64,000 nt of DNA. It comes from Pelecanus crispus. Taxonomy: Eukaryota > Chordata > Aves > Pelecaniformes > Pelecanidae. Positions 51,101 through 64,000 of the stretch are shown in pieces. The stretch covers positions 66,977,710 through 67,041,709 of the forward strand of contig NC_134646.1 of assembly GCF_030463565.1 (NCBI RefSeq), in the 5' to 3' direction. How positions within the stretch are numbered: the stretch's first letter is position 1; every line of letters begins with the position of its first letter. The position numbers and the translations under genes are program-made. Below the pieces are notes generated by a model. That model was not told the DNA's origin. It did no database searches and saw only the letters and a program-made list of their open reading frames with translations.

Positions 51101-54100
51101 GCTTTTGCTGATCCTGACATCTGACACTGCCACTGTCCCTGTTTCCTGATTGTGTCCCTTTGATGCTCTTAGAAGCAACTCAGTGATTCTTCTAATACAC
51201 ACCATTTTTTGTGAATCTGACATCTCTTTTTTTCCCCAGGTACGGTGGGCTTGTGAGAAGAGGCTCTTCTTTTAGCACAGGGGATGCAAGTTCAGCAGAA
51301 TGCTTGTTATGGCAGTACTGTAAATGCGTCAATGGGCAGTTCTTAGGAGCAGCGGGGCGGTAACTCTCCGGTAGAACAACAGGTGATAAAGCACATGTTA
51401 AAGAGGAAGAACAACTTAGCCTCTTAGGCTGAGAAAAACAAGTTGGCTGTATTTGAGGGATTAGAATTGTAGTCTGTCAGTACCAAATATCACATTACAG
51501 GCATGGCTTGTGTAACATAGGAGCAGCACCATGCACTCTAACGTGCCCTAATCCTAAAAGCAGTTGCCGCTTTGATTGTCAAAGGAGAGAGTATACTGGC
51601 ACAAGAATTATTTCAGTATATATAACTGGGGCACCTTGGTAGTGTTATGAACCGTATTACTTGATGCAGAAGATGACTGAACCAGTAGAGCAGCAGCTGG
51701 CAAGGCACTCCAGGCAAGGCCGAAACCTGTGTTTGTTTGAAGGAGAGACAAGTACTATGTTGCAGTAAAAACAGCTCAACCTATTCCTGGGCATTGGAGG
51801 CAAAAACATGTAGATAGAGGTCTTTATAATCTGAGCAAACAAGTGCTTGGCAGTCATAGCACTATATGAGCATAAACATCAACTCTTTGTAGTGATGTTA
51901 GCAGTATACTACCTTAGATGCTTCTGAATGTTCTGTCTTTTGTTTACTTTCTGTTTTGTTGAAACAAGATCTTTCCACTTAAGTTTATTAAGGATCTTCT
52001 GCTTTGTAGAGTAAGGTCTTTCTGAACTAAACAAAGTGGATTGGCAGTGCCTAATTGCTGTATTAATTTGGAGGTGGTGGTTATTTCCATATTCTGATGA
52101 GTCAGACCTTGGTGATCTGAATCAGTCTAGCCCAGGTGCCTCAGTTACCCAAACATCTGAGCTGATCACTAAGGTCTGATGTAAAAATATAAGTCTTCAA
52201 GTGTTGGTGTACTGATTATACTCTTAGCACATAAATCTTTCCCTGCATTGGCAGATAAATGAACTTGGTGACCTGCTAGGTCTTTTCCATCTCTCTCTTA
52301 CAGGATTGTCCGTGTTGAAGCCCTAGAGCATCACTGTTGTTGCCTCCTTCTGAGCCAGCTGGCCTCAGGGAAAGAATCTGTCAGTGACGAGGAGAGCTCG
52401 CCAGCTGGCTGTGAGTTGTGTGCTGGCTCAGGAGACCCCTCCTTCATACTTTTATAGCCTGCAGAAATGGGCCTCTCTATTATCTGAACCTGTGATTGTT
52501 TGGAGATTGCTGGGCTTTGCGACGACCCGGGGATAATAGCCTTGTCCTTTATAGTGTTCTGCTGCCCTTTAAATTTGAAGTGTAGTGAGAGCAAAGTGTG
52601 GCAGTTCTTGAAATAGCATGGAAATGGAGCCAGCCTGCAGCCTCTATGGAGATCTAAAGTGGGGTGCAGCCAGCATAGCTACCATACTACTGCACCAGTG
52701 TATCCCCTTGCAGCCTCTGCCTCCGAGTTCTTCACAGCAACCTAAGTCTGCCCTGTCCTCCTGCAGCGAAAGGGGAAAGATAACTGTGGCATTACAGTTG
52801 GCATTCTGTCCGTGAGATGGATCCCATGTGTAGCACGAGGCTTTCAGGCGGAGGGAGCACATGTCTCCCCGTGTCATCAGTGTACTGAGATTAAGATAGT
52901 GTGTAACTCATGAGCTGGGAGTGTGAATTACCACTGTATGAATCTATCTCCTTCACTCTTCTAGGCCAAATATAACATGGCTTCTAGAACGTTACTACAG
53001 TGGAGGAAGAAGCCTTTGAATCCAAAATATCATCTTTTCTTTTTGGTATATACACAGGCTTCCAGGTGTTACAGAGGAAAGGGTAAATGTGTGAAGAGGT
53101 GAGTTTTCCTTAAATGGATAAAAAGAAAGAGATAGGTTGGTTAAACAAGAGCATAGTGGAAGTACAAGAACAAACAGATGAAAAATATATGAAGACAGTG
53201 AAGACAGAAGCTGGTATCTGGAGAAATGTCCATATTGTCAAAAATGTCTAAGAGTTTTGGGGACCCCCCAGTCTCACTTTATTTCTCATGAGAGTTAAGC
53301 CTCTGAGAATCTAAGCCACTATTGGAAAGGCTTTTTGGATTCCTAAATCACTTCTGATGGTTTTAAAAATTTTATCCCAAGTCTGACGTACTAGGAAAAA
53401 GCTTCTCTTTGTCACTTAAACTATACAACATTGGGAAATACAAGAAGCAGCTGTGAAGATTTCCTGTATGCTACCCATATTGGATGCTGAGAGAAGTGAG
53501 ATGAAGGGGCACCGACAGTATAGAGCCAGGTGGGATGTGATGTCCTTTACCTCTTCCAGATCACAGAAAGAATAGTGTTGCATTTTGGAGTGTCTGATCA
53601 CAAAGGCATAACAGACGAGTAGTTATGCAGAGTCAGAATAAAGGTTTATACAGCCTTGTATAAAGATCTTGGGATCTAATTTACAAATAGTTATTTATTC
53701 TGCTCCCCCCCCGCCCCGTGGTCAGTGTAAGATTTCTTCTGTCAACAGGTGATCTGAGAATATGCTTCTGTGTCTTGTGAGCAACAAAAAGCTGTCTGAT
53801 ATGTCTTATATGCCACAATAATATCTAGACTTACAGTGATATAAAGCACCTTTGGATGTTGAGTTCATATTCAAGGAAACCCACGAAGTCAGCCTACATC
53901 AGGGTATGTGTAGTCTAAGACTGTCTTTGAATGGCTAATTCCTATGCACCGCACTCTGCACTGCCCTGATATCTGGTGATTAAATAGCGTTCTTTAAAGT
54001 GGCACTAATATTGTGCATCTTCTGGCAGAAGTTCTTAAAATCTGCACCAATTGTAGTTGTTCAGTAAAAAGGTAAGTATGCCCCTTAGGAGAGCTGCAAG

Positions 54101-55059
54101 GGAAAACAGCTTATCTGCACACACCTGAAACTGGAAGAGACAATTCACTGGAACTTAATTTGCTGCATGCTGGAAAGACTAATGATGATTCTGCATTCCA
54201 TTGGCACAGAAATGAGGTAGATGGCAAAAAACCCTCTTATTATAGTGCCTGGGTAGTAGAAATTTATGAGAAGCTTGTTCTGCTTTTGCAACCTGTGATG
54301 TCATTTCAAAATCTTGCTGTAAGGATTTTGAGGGAGAAAGCTGCAATACAGTAATCTAAAGAAAAATGACACCTGCACCAAATCTGACAATAACTTAATT
54401 TCTATCACGTCACATCCTAACTACTGCAAATGTACTGTTGCTGTAGAAGAGTAATTTAATCTTATTTACAGTGTTTTCATACTAAAAGGATGTAGAGTGG
54501 GAAGAGGAAGGAAAACCCCTAGGAGAAGCAGCTGTTTCATGTTATGCTGATATAATACTGGCAGTGAGGAAAGAATGAAATGACTTCTGTCAAGCCTCTT
54601 CTCTACTTTTTCTTCCAACAGCTCTTCCTGTTCAGTGGAGCTTAGCTATGATGTTGATCAGAGGGTGAAGTAGCTAGAACAGGTATGGTATTGACATATA
54701 TGATCGGGTGCTAGCTGAATTGCAGGAATTTCAAGAGACTGTCCATTTCTGTAAAACATACCTCTTCAGTAAGGGACTTAGGGAAGACCATAAGGGCTTT
54801 GACTAGGGCTTTTTGTAGCCAGTATCTTGCTTCAGCTGATAACCAATAGCAAAGGTCAGTGGTGAAAGGAGAGTAAGAACTGGGAAACCCATTCTAGTAC
54901 TTCACCTGTATATTCTGATTTCCAGTTCTCTGGGACTTCCTTAGCTGTAGGTTTTTTAATTGAATAGTTCTGCATGCTTTTTTTTTTTCTTTTTTTTTTT
55001 TTTTTTCCCCTTCCATGTGTTGGTCGAATTGAACTTTTAACCCAAGAACACTTTTGGCA
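45171..55059. other. Intronic block with some long frames
   Basis: AT-rich sequence. A 246-codon open frame on the minus strand (48840-49580) and a 175-codon frame (45619-46146, minus) stand out by length but match nothing I know. No transposon body was recognised. T-rich runs lie at 46769-46785 and 54977-55006. Confidence 0.45.
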
Positions 55060-55815
55060 TAAACCTCATCCTCTGGCAGTGGATGACACAGCTTGGCTAC
55101 ATTTTGTATGAAAAAAACCCTCACTTTGTTTCTGGGCCTTCCACCGCTAATTTCATTTGATGACCTCTGTTTCTTTTGGAGGAAATGCTGAAAAATTATT
55201 TACTTCCTTCACTTGTGGTTTTGTAGACATCTGTGGCATTTATCATAAACTCTCCAGTTACTACTTTGCCAGGCTGAAGATCCCTTATCTTTCTAGTCAT
55301 TCCTTACACAGCAGCTGTTCCAAGCTTTTTATCAAGCTGGTTGTTCTTCCTTGTTTTCTGGTTCTGTTGTCTCTTCTGAGAAGAGGCAGCCATACCTGTG
55401 CACAGTGTTCAAGATGCAGAGGAACCTTGCATTTATGTTGTGGCGTAATGTTGTTCTATTTTTTTTCCTTTCCTAAAAATTTCTAAAATTGCATTTGCAT
55501 GTTTGACTAGGGCTGAGCACTGAGCTTTCATAAAGGTTTCTACTATAACCCCAAAATTTGTCATGCGTGGTGTCAGCTATTTCAGGTCCCATCCACTTGT
55601 GTGTCACGTAGAACTGTTTTAAGCAATTACTAGGAATGGATTTCATCTGTCATTTTGTCATGATATTGTTAGTCACCTGTAACTCTTGTAAAATAGTTTT
55701 TGTTTTTAGATACTTGAATAACTCGGTGACATCTATAAACCGTGACAGTTCCCTTCAAAAATAAGGGTAATTTCATCCTTTTCCTAGATCATTTGGTAGT
55801 ATGTTGGACAATCAG
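55060..55815 (-). mobile_element. CR1-type reverse transcriptase relic
   Basis: About 750 bp is collinear with the antisense of a CR1 ORF2. In + order the blocks are CCTCTGGCAGTGGATGACAC, CTAATTTCATTTGATGACCT, TCTGAGAAGAGGCAGCCATA, CACAGTGTTCAAGATGCAGA, GGATTTCATCTGTCATTTTG, ATTTTGTCATGATATTG, TGTAACTCTTGTAAAAT and TTTTCCTAGATCATTTGGTA. These correspond to the RT segment running from the F-NDL motif through FADD to the LFSLEKRR region. The catalytic FADD site (about 55725-55742) reads FIDV in the sense direction, so the copy is inactive. It is an old insertion belonging to the CR1 clade familiar from turtles and crocodilians. Confidence 0.75.
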
Positions 55816-58627
55816 GTCACTTCCAGTCTTCACCCATAGCAACATCAATGAGGGAATTTTCTTGAATTCAAGTAGACTTTATCACAGTGATCTCTCATGC
55901 CTGCATGCTCAGCAATTTCTTCAGAGAACTCTAATGTATAAGAGGCACATTTCCTTCTACAAAAGCTGTGTCGATCTTTCTGCAAAAAGAGAGGTCATTA
56001 GATTGTTGGCAGTAAGGGGCATTCAAAAGCTGAAAATTCAATCGCAATTAAAAACTAAGGCTAATCAAAACCTAGTTGTGAAACTGAATTTTTGACTTTT
56101 TTGTTACAAAGCTGTGGCTTTAGGAAACACACCAAATATTGGGGCATTGACTGAGTTGACAACAAGGACTCTCGGTTAATTTCAGATGCTTATTTTAAAA
56201 TGGCTTGGTTTGTGGTTTAGTGGAAAACATGCTTCTTATGAAGATTTTATGTGAATGCCAAGTCCGAAATTCCAGCACCAAGCCGTTTCCTAGTTGTTCA
56301 GCCTTCCGGCAGAAGCAGTGGTTACATTAATTTACACTTTCATAATTTCCATGTATCTGAGAGGATTTTTGCCAGAAGACTGAGTTGCCAAAAAAGCTCT
56401 ATACTAGCGGGCAGAAGCAGTGTAGAACCTTCTGAGTCTGCTACAGCAGAGGATGTTATATCATCATCGATATAAACTTTTTTTTTCCTCACATAATTTC
56501 TCAACTACGAGAGCTACATGGGATTACTTATAAAGTCTGTGTCCGTTCAGCAGCTGTTTGAGAAGTAGTATTGTGGTTTCTCCATGTTGTTTTTAAGTGG
56601 TTCTTGTTCTGGGAGAACTACTGTGAGAAGTAAGAGACTTTGTTCAGTCTGTAGATTTTCTCTTTCAAAAGTTTTGAGGTACCTTCCTCCATTCTCTCTC
56701 AAATTTTACGTGACATTTTACAAAAAAAACAGGACTGAAAGATAGATCAGATCTACTAAAGATGATTTTTAGCTGCCTGGCCCTGTTTGCTGAACTGCTG
56801 ACCTGGAGGTCAAAGACCTCAGTAGTCCTTTGAGGTGTCTGTTCCCTGTGGATGCAACAACTGATACTGGTAGCAATGACCGGCATGCAGCATAATTTTT
56901 TGATGAGAAACTACCGTACAGTGAAGAACATTCCTATGGAAATGCATTCTATGGTAGCAGAGCAGCAATTAACAGTCCTGTCTCTCCCTGCTGGGAGATG
57001 ACTAATATTTAGGTTATTGCCAAACTTTTAATAAAAAGCAAACCCATTCCAAGAGACTGAGGTGCAGATGAGCTTTCTCATTAAATTAATTTTTTTTTTT
57101 TAATATATAGGAAGCTGTTTTAATTATTTCTGTACCTGGAATCATAAACAATGCCATGAGGGTACTGTAACATTTGGAGTGGAGATGTACTCAGCATTTC
57201 TGGCGTTCCAATGTGTTGGCATGTGACTGGCCATGCTGTGCATCAAGGTTGTGCTGGAGGATATAGGTGGCTGACTAGGTGGGTTGACGAGTCATTATGC
57301 AAGCTAACTTGCTTCTGTGTCATTTTGTCAATAGAGGTGTTATAAAAATCAGTAGTAAGATATTTGGGAACTGGGGCTTTGCCAGATGAAAAGAATTAAC
57401 AGATTCTTGAATATCAGCAATAGAAATTGGCTCATCTGAGGAGTCATCCATGTGCTCAGAAATAGATGGTAACTGTAGTTTAGTTAATAAGAGAGTTTAA
57501 GATGATTGTGAAGGAGGCTGTGGGAGTGAACATACTTTTTGCAAATATACAAAAAAGATTAATGTATGGTTTTTAGGGAACAAATTGGCTGCCTGCTCCA
57601 TTTTAAGCATAGGAATGTTCTTTGTTACCTGAATCATTCTCCTTTTTAGCTTCCTAATTTTATACAACACATTTTTTCAATAACTTATCTCTTACTCTGA
57701 CTACCTCTGAAGTACAGCACTGGCTTGCTCAACTTTTGAAGAGGTATATCATGCTGGCTGGTGAAATTGCTTCTGGTTTGTAAAGAGAGCAATGTTATGT
57801 TCCAAATCATACTGGAACTTGGTATTTTGTTTTAAGAAATTAAATGGGAAATTAATTGAACAAGAAAAAATCATGATTTCCCATAACAGTAGGAGAACAA
57901 AATGGTAAGGTATATGTGAATTGCGGTTTGAACTACTGATGCTTTATAGTAGAAGGAAGCTGCAACAGAAAAGTAAGTTTTACGTGCACAGAAATTTTTG
58001 AAAAACTGTCAGGCACGCTGAGTTCTGTTTGTCAGCAGTCAAAAGCCTTTTTAATGGCTACATTTTCAGAGAAGTGGGCTGTGTGGTCCAGCAGCTAGAG
58101 CAATGACTCTGATTTTGCTTGCATTTTTCACCACCAAGCCATTCTGCTTTTCTCTGTTGTAATTTCCTGTTTCCTTGTTTATCTGTTATTATGCTCACCA
58201 TTGTGAAAGGTTTGTGATAATTGGTGTAGAAAAAAAAAAATGTTTTAAGCATTACTGTATTTTGCAGAAGGTCTGAGGGATGTAAAAAGCCCCAGAAACA
58301 GGCGAGAGAAATGCTAGAGAAGTTTCAGTGCAAATGTGGATTGTATATTTGTACATGTACTTTGTAGACTCTCTGTGCCATTCTCTTTGATTATGTTTGA
58401 ATAGGTAATTCTGTAATTCTTGTAAAGAGGTAGTTAGAAGTATCAGTGTGAGCTTTGGAAATGTTCGTGACCTGTAATCACAGATGGTGAGAAAGGGTTT
58501 CTCCTCATAAATTCATAGGCATGCAGAAGCCAGACCTTTCCTTCTGGAAGAAAGGATGAACTTTACACAGCTTCACTGTATTTCTTCCTTTCAAGAATAT
58601 ATTTGGCTAGGTTTTAAAAGAGCTCAG

Positions 58628-58722
58628 CTCCCATTTGGGCACCTAAATTAAATGGCTGGATTTGCAAAAGTGTTTAGCATCCAGCAGCTACTTTTATTCC
58701 CACATATGTACCCAAATGGGAG
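58628..58722. mobile_element. Inverted-repeat element (MITE-like)
   Basis: CTCCCATTTGGGCAC (58628-58642) and GTACCCAAATGGGAG (58708-58722) are inverted repeats matching at 14 of 15 positions around a 65-bp body. The body contains GGCTGGATTTGCAAAAGTGT. The arms and body resemble an old amniote palindromic DNA transposon with GGGCACCTAAAT and GATTTTCAAAAGTG blocks. The outer limits may extend further. Confidence 0.5.
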
Positions 58723-60959
58723 ATGAGTTGTTTTGACAGTGTGGCCCATTATTTGTCAAGTTGGTTGTGATTAAGACTCTGAGCATTCCAGGAGCACTCT
58801 ATTAAAATACTCATAGAGCAGGCAACTTTATGGGGCCATTTATAAAGCCATACTGCTGGGCCAATAGAAATGAAATTCTGAAGTTGTGCAACCACATCTT
58901 GTAAATAAAAATGGAGGGGGTAAATGGCTGGTGGTTGTTCTTTTCCCCTGTTCAGAGAATGCAACCGAAAATGAGGGGATATTCAGGCAGTTGCAGCCAC
59001 AAGAAAGAAAACATTGAGCATTCAAAGAGCAGTAACCATTCAGGTGTGCAGAATTATCAGTCTGTGTTAGGTAAGTAGGGAGTATAAATGCAACGAGTAT
59101 CCTTCAGGAACACTGCACAGTTAAACAACATACGTCTAAGGCATTTGTTCTCTTCTTGGCATCTTGAGAGGAGAATAATCTGAAGAATCACAGATTTCCA
59201 TGGAATTCAGTATCTGAAGACTCTTAAAGATGGAGTAAGAATTTGTGGGGTAAACAAACCCTCCAGGGTTACTGGAGGGGGGATCACTCAGTAGCTATTG
59301 CACAGCATTATGGCTGGTAGTCTTTCTCACTTTGAGTTTTCATTTTTTAAAAATATTGACCAGTCATTTATCCCTGTCACCTTGAGACGTTATCTGTCTG
59401 AAGAACCACATGAACATCATTTGATTCTCAGTTTATGCTCAAACTAGGTAATTCCTACTCTCCTCAGCACATACAGAAGCATTACCCTTCTTGTTGGAGC
59501 CTAGCAGTGGGGAGGCAGTGGCTGATTTTGGGACTGGGCTGCTACTGGAACACTTACATGCTGTGGACCAGGAGACCTAATGGTGGCATGTGGAGGTAGT
59601 GCCGCTTGGCACCTGATGACAAGAGCATCTGTTGTCTGAGGAGAAGAGTGGAGTGACAAGATTATAACTTCATAATCTGAAGCATTCTTCTTCCTTGTTG
59701 CCTTACTGCTTGGCCTCTGTTCCTCAACATAGTGTTTTAGGCTTCAACGTGAAAAGAGAGCTGTCTCTTTACAATAACTGTATTGGTTTAGCAGACTCAA
59801 AAAAGGTACTGTTGTCTGTTCAAGTTCTTAAGATGTTGAAGATATCCTTCATTTACGAAAATGCAAAGTGGTGATAATAAGGACCTTTATGTCTTGGTCT
59901 TACAGCTGTAAACAAAACCGACAGATATATGTTGCTTCTCAGTGAACTTTTCTTCCTTATCACCAACGATGTTTTTCAGATGTGATGCCTGGAGATGGAG
60001 GACATCTACTCCAGTTGGTGGGGAGTCTCCTCTGTCCCATGTCATCTGTTGTTTTCTTGCTCAGGGTTAAGAGATTCTGGCTGCATGCGTAACCCTTGGC
60101 CCTACTTACTTAAAACCTGTTGTGATGATTGCAAAAGATTTCTTTCTTTTGTGGCTGATCGGCTGTATTTGTAGAATTTGTAGAATTTGTATCAGAAGAA
60201 CTAAAGGTCTTATGCGTCTGACTAATTCAGGATCTTACAGAAATTGTTTCATTGGTCTGAATGTGCAAAAACCTAGCTGAGTCCATTTCCCCCAGTCTTT
60301 AGACTGTTACTGAGGCACAACTGTATTGCAAGCACTAAAACTTTCATTTTAGGAAGGTCTTTGGTTTATAGAAACTTGCAGCAGGGTGACTAAGGTGGCC
60401 AGCTATCAGAATAAATATTTTGCAGGTGGAATTTGTGCCTAAAGGTAAAGAAGAGAACTGAGCCTTTTGTTTTCCTTTGCTAACCATTATGTGGGATTGG
60501 AGAGTTTATGGGGAAAATCTAGAAATGAGCTGAATCCCCTGTATAGGGATGTGTTTTCAGTAAGTTGAGTGCTGATATCCTGACTTTTAAATTGGCAAAA
60601 TTGGGGTTTGCTGCTGAAGTCCACCCTGCGAATCTGTGCTCAGAACAATTTGTTTTTCTAGGAATTTGCATTTACCCTGCTTCAACTCAAATTTTGTGCC
60701 ACTGAGCTTACGTAGGTATTTTAAAATCGTGGTAGCTGAGGTCCTCCCAAATACCAATGCATGCGTATTTATGATATGTCTGTTTTATTGGTGTGGACAG
60801 AATCGGTTAATGTTGCGAGTTTAATATGTCTGCATGGCACGGTGAAATGCTTGCTGATACGTCTGAGCTGGTGCTCACTTGTGGAGGCAGTTTAATTACA
60901 TCAACGTACTGGTTGTGCCAGGTGGGTATCTAGGACTTTACAGTTTAGAATTTGCCCGA

Positions 60960-61075
60960 TTGTCTGCAGAGAGTGGCACGGTGTTGTAGACATAGCACTG
61001 AGTCTGGCAGAGCTAGGAGTTCAATCTGAATCTCTTGGATTTCAGGCCAGTGTCCAAATTAGTGTAATTTTTTCG
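60960..61075 (-). mobile_element. Possible MIR-like SINE trace
   Basis: The + strand reads AGCACTGAGTCTGGCAGAGC, TAGGAGTTCAATCTGAATCT and TTTCAGGCCAGTGTCC. This loosely follows the antisense tRNA-derived head of MIR (GCAGAGC..GGA.T.GAACCC...GGCCAGTGC). It is highly diverged, so this is a weak call. Confidence 0.35.
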
Positions 61076-64000
61076 TTTTTTGTTTCTTTAACTCTTTTTG
61101 GCTCCTGTGATAGCAACCAGGAGATTCATTCATGATCAGAGTTCATCCAATTAGGGCCTTTACAGGCACTTCAGTGTTGAACTATTAACATCTACGGTCG
61201 GTGGAAAGACTCAGTGTCTCACTTTTTTTATTAGAAGTGGGTCAGATCCTTAACTGAGGTAAAGTGCTCTTCCTGAGAGGTTCCAGTTGTGGACAGTAGT
61301 AGAGTTGGGGGAAGCATTAGTGAGGAATTCTGCAGAGTGGCTAAACGGTGAAATATTTTAAAGAGAGTGTACCATACAAGGGGCTGTTGTCTCTCTTGGG
61401 GGGATATGGGAAGAGAGTGTGCCAATGTCCATACAACGTGTTGTCTTAAAATTGTTTCAGCATACTGGACTTGGTATTTTCTCCCTCAGTGCAGCACTGC
61501 TAGTCAAGGTATGTATTTTTTTAGATTATTATAAAGCTGCCTGGTGGGATAACGTTGGAGAGGGAAAAATCCACGCGTGCAAGCCAGCTTTGTAACAGTG
61601 TGAGCGTTTATGGCAAGATTGTATTACTTACTTCCTAGCTATGGAACTGCTGTGAGCATCACACCATACCTAAGATACAATATATAGTTTAAAGTGACTA
61701 CTGGTCATTAGCTGATAGTTAATGCCCGAGGAAACTATGCATTATTGCTATTATGAATTGTTTTTTCCACTGTTTTCCATTCCCCATCTTACTGAATAGC
61801 TGCTGACAACACCCTCTGAGTCTCTCCAAGCTGGATTACGGTGGTTGACACAGTTGACAATTTTATGGCTTTGTTGAATATGTATGTTTTAGAAGAATGC
61901 AGGTATATCTACTGTGTTGTTTATTTGTATATTGCAAAAAAGTTCAAGCATAATAGGAAATATTGCAAGTTACAACTTTAACTACTGATGCACTTTTTGG
62001 AAGTATCTTAAGATAGAAAAGAATGATTTAAATAATTTTTTGGAATTGTTTTTAGCAATCAGTTATTTGTGACTCTGTGATAGTCATATGAAATGTGCAT
62101 AGTATCAAAAGCTCTTTGTGAAAATACAGCATTTTAAAGCTGTGATTTCATTTTTTGTAGTTCTGTAACTCTTTTGCCTTAAGTATTGTACATTTAGTTT
62201 ATCAGATTTTCAAAATTTGTTTCTGGAAGTTGCTTATCTCTATTCTACAGTTTTAAAACTGCAAGCAATATCTTGTGTTGAAATTTGGCTGTTTATTATA
62301 TATTCTAATTTTCTATGTGAAAGGAGTACTCACAAAATAGAGATAAGGGAAAAATGGAAGAACGTAATGATTTGCTTCCAGATGTGAATTCTTTTTTCCC
62401 TCAAGGTACAGGCGTGAAATGACAGATACTCAGCTGAACAGTGGATAAAAAGGTCTTAATATTAAAACCAAAATGTGACAGGAAATATACCTCACAAGCA
62501 TAGTCTCTTGGATACTCATCCTCACTTTCATTTGCTACCCTGAATTAATATTTTAACTTAATAAGATCTGCAAGGGAGTTGTGTAGTGATTTTCATTTGT
62601 CTTCATGTACGGCAGTGCTGCTGTATAGAAAGCTATATTAACATTTATAACCGGCGATTTTTTGTCAAAAACTACTGTATAATATAAATCTGCATTAATT
62701 ATTGCCCTTGTTAAAAGTGTAACAATAAAACATAGTAAATCTCTGTTTGTTTATATATCTATTAGACAGCTGGTAACTATGGCCAGGTTGCTCTGTCTGT
62801 GTGTGAAAAAAAAAAAAAAGCCAAAGTCCAAACACATACTCAGCTTTATTATTAAGTAAAGGACAGTGGGAGACTTAGATGAACTACAGCATATAAAATG
62901 CTTTGCTCCCACTACAAAAGAAGAGCAATTTCATGATGTTTATCAGTGTGGTCCAGCTATTGCATAATAGCCCCAGCTAGCCATAGCACACATAATTATG
63001 CTATATCTCTCATAATCTCTATTATCATAATACATTTTTCTTCCACAAGAGAAATTAGATGCGTAGTGCTCTGTGGCTCACGATTTTGCCATCTCTAAAG
63101 AGATACTTAGTATTTGAGTGATGGTTGAATCACCTATTTTATACTTAAGTACATAATCCCAAGAAGGTTTAAATCAATGTGTTAATTGGTAAGTGATACT
63201 GTAATTATATGTATAATCATGGAAATTTTGAATCCAGATTATTTACTTGCTCTCAGGAAATTAATCTACAGAGGTCATATATTAGATTGCTTGTTTATTA
63301 AGTGGAACCCCTGTAGTTACAAAGTACTGATTGGCTATAAGCTGAATGAAGCATTCTTATAGCTGTATCCAGCAGGTGTCAACAGTTCAAAGCTTTGAGT
63401 GCGTATTGATCCAAATTCAAACAGTTTATTAATCTAAGTACACTTTATATAGGTTTTTCAATGCAATTTTGAAAGAGTTGAAAAATTGTATTGAATGATG
63501 AGAGGTGATACTCAAATTATGTTTTTATGGCAAATCTCCGTTGCGCTTGTGACGTACTCAGATGGGGTTGGGTGCTAAAACTGACAGTGTCTCGATTTTT
63601 ATTTTCAGATGTACTTTTCTGGCTTGAGAGTAGCTTCAGTGGGTGAAGTAGTCTTTGTTTGCTGGCAATCCAAGCCATCCGTTTTTCTAGTACCAGGTTT
63701 GTTACATACAACTCCTGCTTCCTTTTCATTTGCTTGCTCAGAAATAGTGTTGGTACCACTTAAGAACCCCAGAGATATCCAGATATGCCTTGTTTTATTT
63801 CTTCTCCTTGGTCTTGATCCTGGAATCCTCTGGAGTCCTCTGGCAAGGCCATTCAGCACAAGTTTAAATGGGATGGCTCTAATGAAATCATCTGAATGCC
63901 TTGAACCTTAAAGCTAAAGGATGCGCTTAGGTGCTTTGCCTCATGGTGAAAAATGCCATAGGGAAAAATGCCATGGGGAGCCTGCCAGGAGAAGCAGTCA

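Larger units (their letters stand above)
22552..64000 (+). other. PPARGC1A: Putative giant first intron (start)
   Basis: If the exon ending at 22551 belongs to PPARGC1A, everything to the right edge is the beginning of its first intron, which spans hundreds of kb in human. In agreement, no second exon with coding potential and both splice sites was recognised over 41 kb on the + strand. The contents are described in separate entries. Confidence 0.55.
55816..64000. other. Intronic block, no gene recognised
   Basis: AT-rich sequence to the right edge. It holds an inverted-repeat element at 58628-58722, a weak MIR-like trace at about 60960-61075, and short homopolymers (for example 58229-58239, 62804-62819). 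No coding exon was recognised. Frames at 63517-63911 overlap on both strands without known similarity. Confidence 0.5.

Overview
The window looks like nuclear DNA from a bird, possibly a songbird (Passeriformes). It is AT-rich and gene-poor, and has one strong CpG island. Its recognisable repeats are avian: CR1 LINE 3' ends ending in the usual ATTCTATG-type octamer, an ERVL-type solo LTR of the kind common in Neoaves, and a SINE with a tRNA-Ile(AAT)-like head joined to a CR1 tail. That SINE architecture is known from zebra finch as TguSINE1. The species cannot be fixed from the sequence alone.

Layout. Positions 1-8225 hold the 3' end of DHX15 on the + strand, the DEAH-box RNA helicase related to yeast Prp43. 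Only the last two coding exons are present (6252-6421 and 7657-7774), followed by a 3'UTR and poly(A) signals. The first 6.2 kb are an upstream intron carrying a 572-bp solo LTR, a CR1 fragment and an old MIR-like SINE. Positions 8226 to about 21.5 kb are intergenic, with a CR1 3' end, a long imperfect inverted repeat and the tRNA-Ile/CR1 SINE. A roughly 2.8-kb CpG island follows (about 21.54-24.34 kb). Inside it is a short first-exon candidate on the + strand, ATG at 22465 and consensus splice donor after 22551, encoding 29 residues and ending in phase 0.

In human, DHX15 and PPARGC1A (PGC-1alpha) lie in the same orientation, and the extended PPARGC1A locus begins at a remote brain-type promoter a few tens of kb beyond the 3' end of DHX15. 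The CpG island here has the same position and orientation, and its exon phase is compatible with PPARGC1A exon 2. The best inference is that it is the avian distal PPARGC1A promoter and alternative first exon. In that model 22552-64000 is the start of a very long first intron.

That region shows no second convincing coding exon. It holds decayed transposons (an antisense CR1 reverse-transcriptase relic, another LINE-like relic and three inverted-repeat MITE-like elements), simple repeats, a GC-rich patch with a perfect splice donor near 44.87 kb, and a few unexplained long ORFs. No tRNA or rRNA gene, CRISPR array or bacterial feature is present. Most long ORFs in and near the CpG island are GC-driven artefacts.
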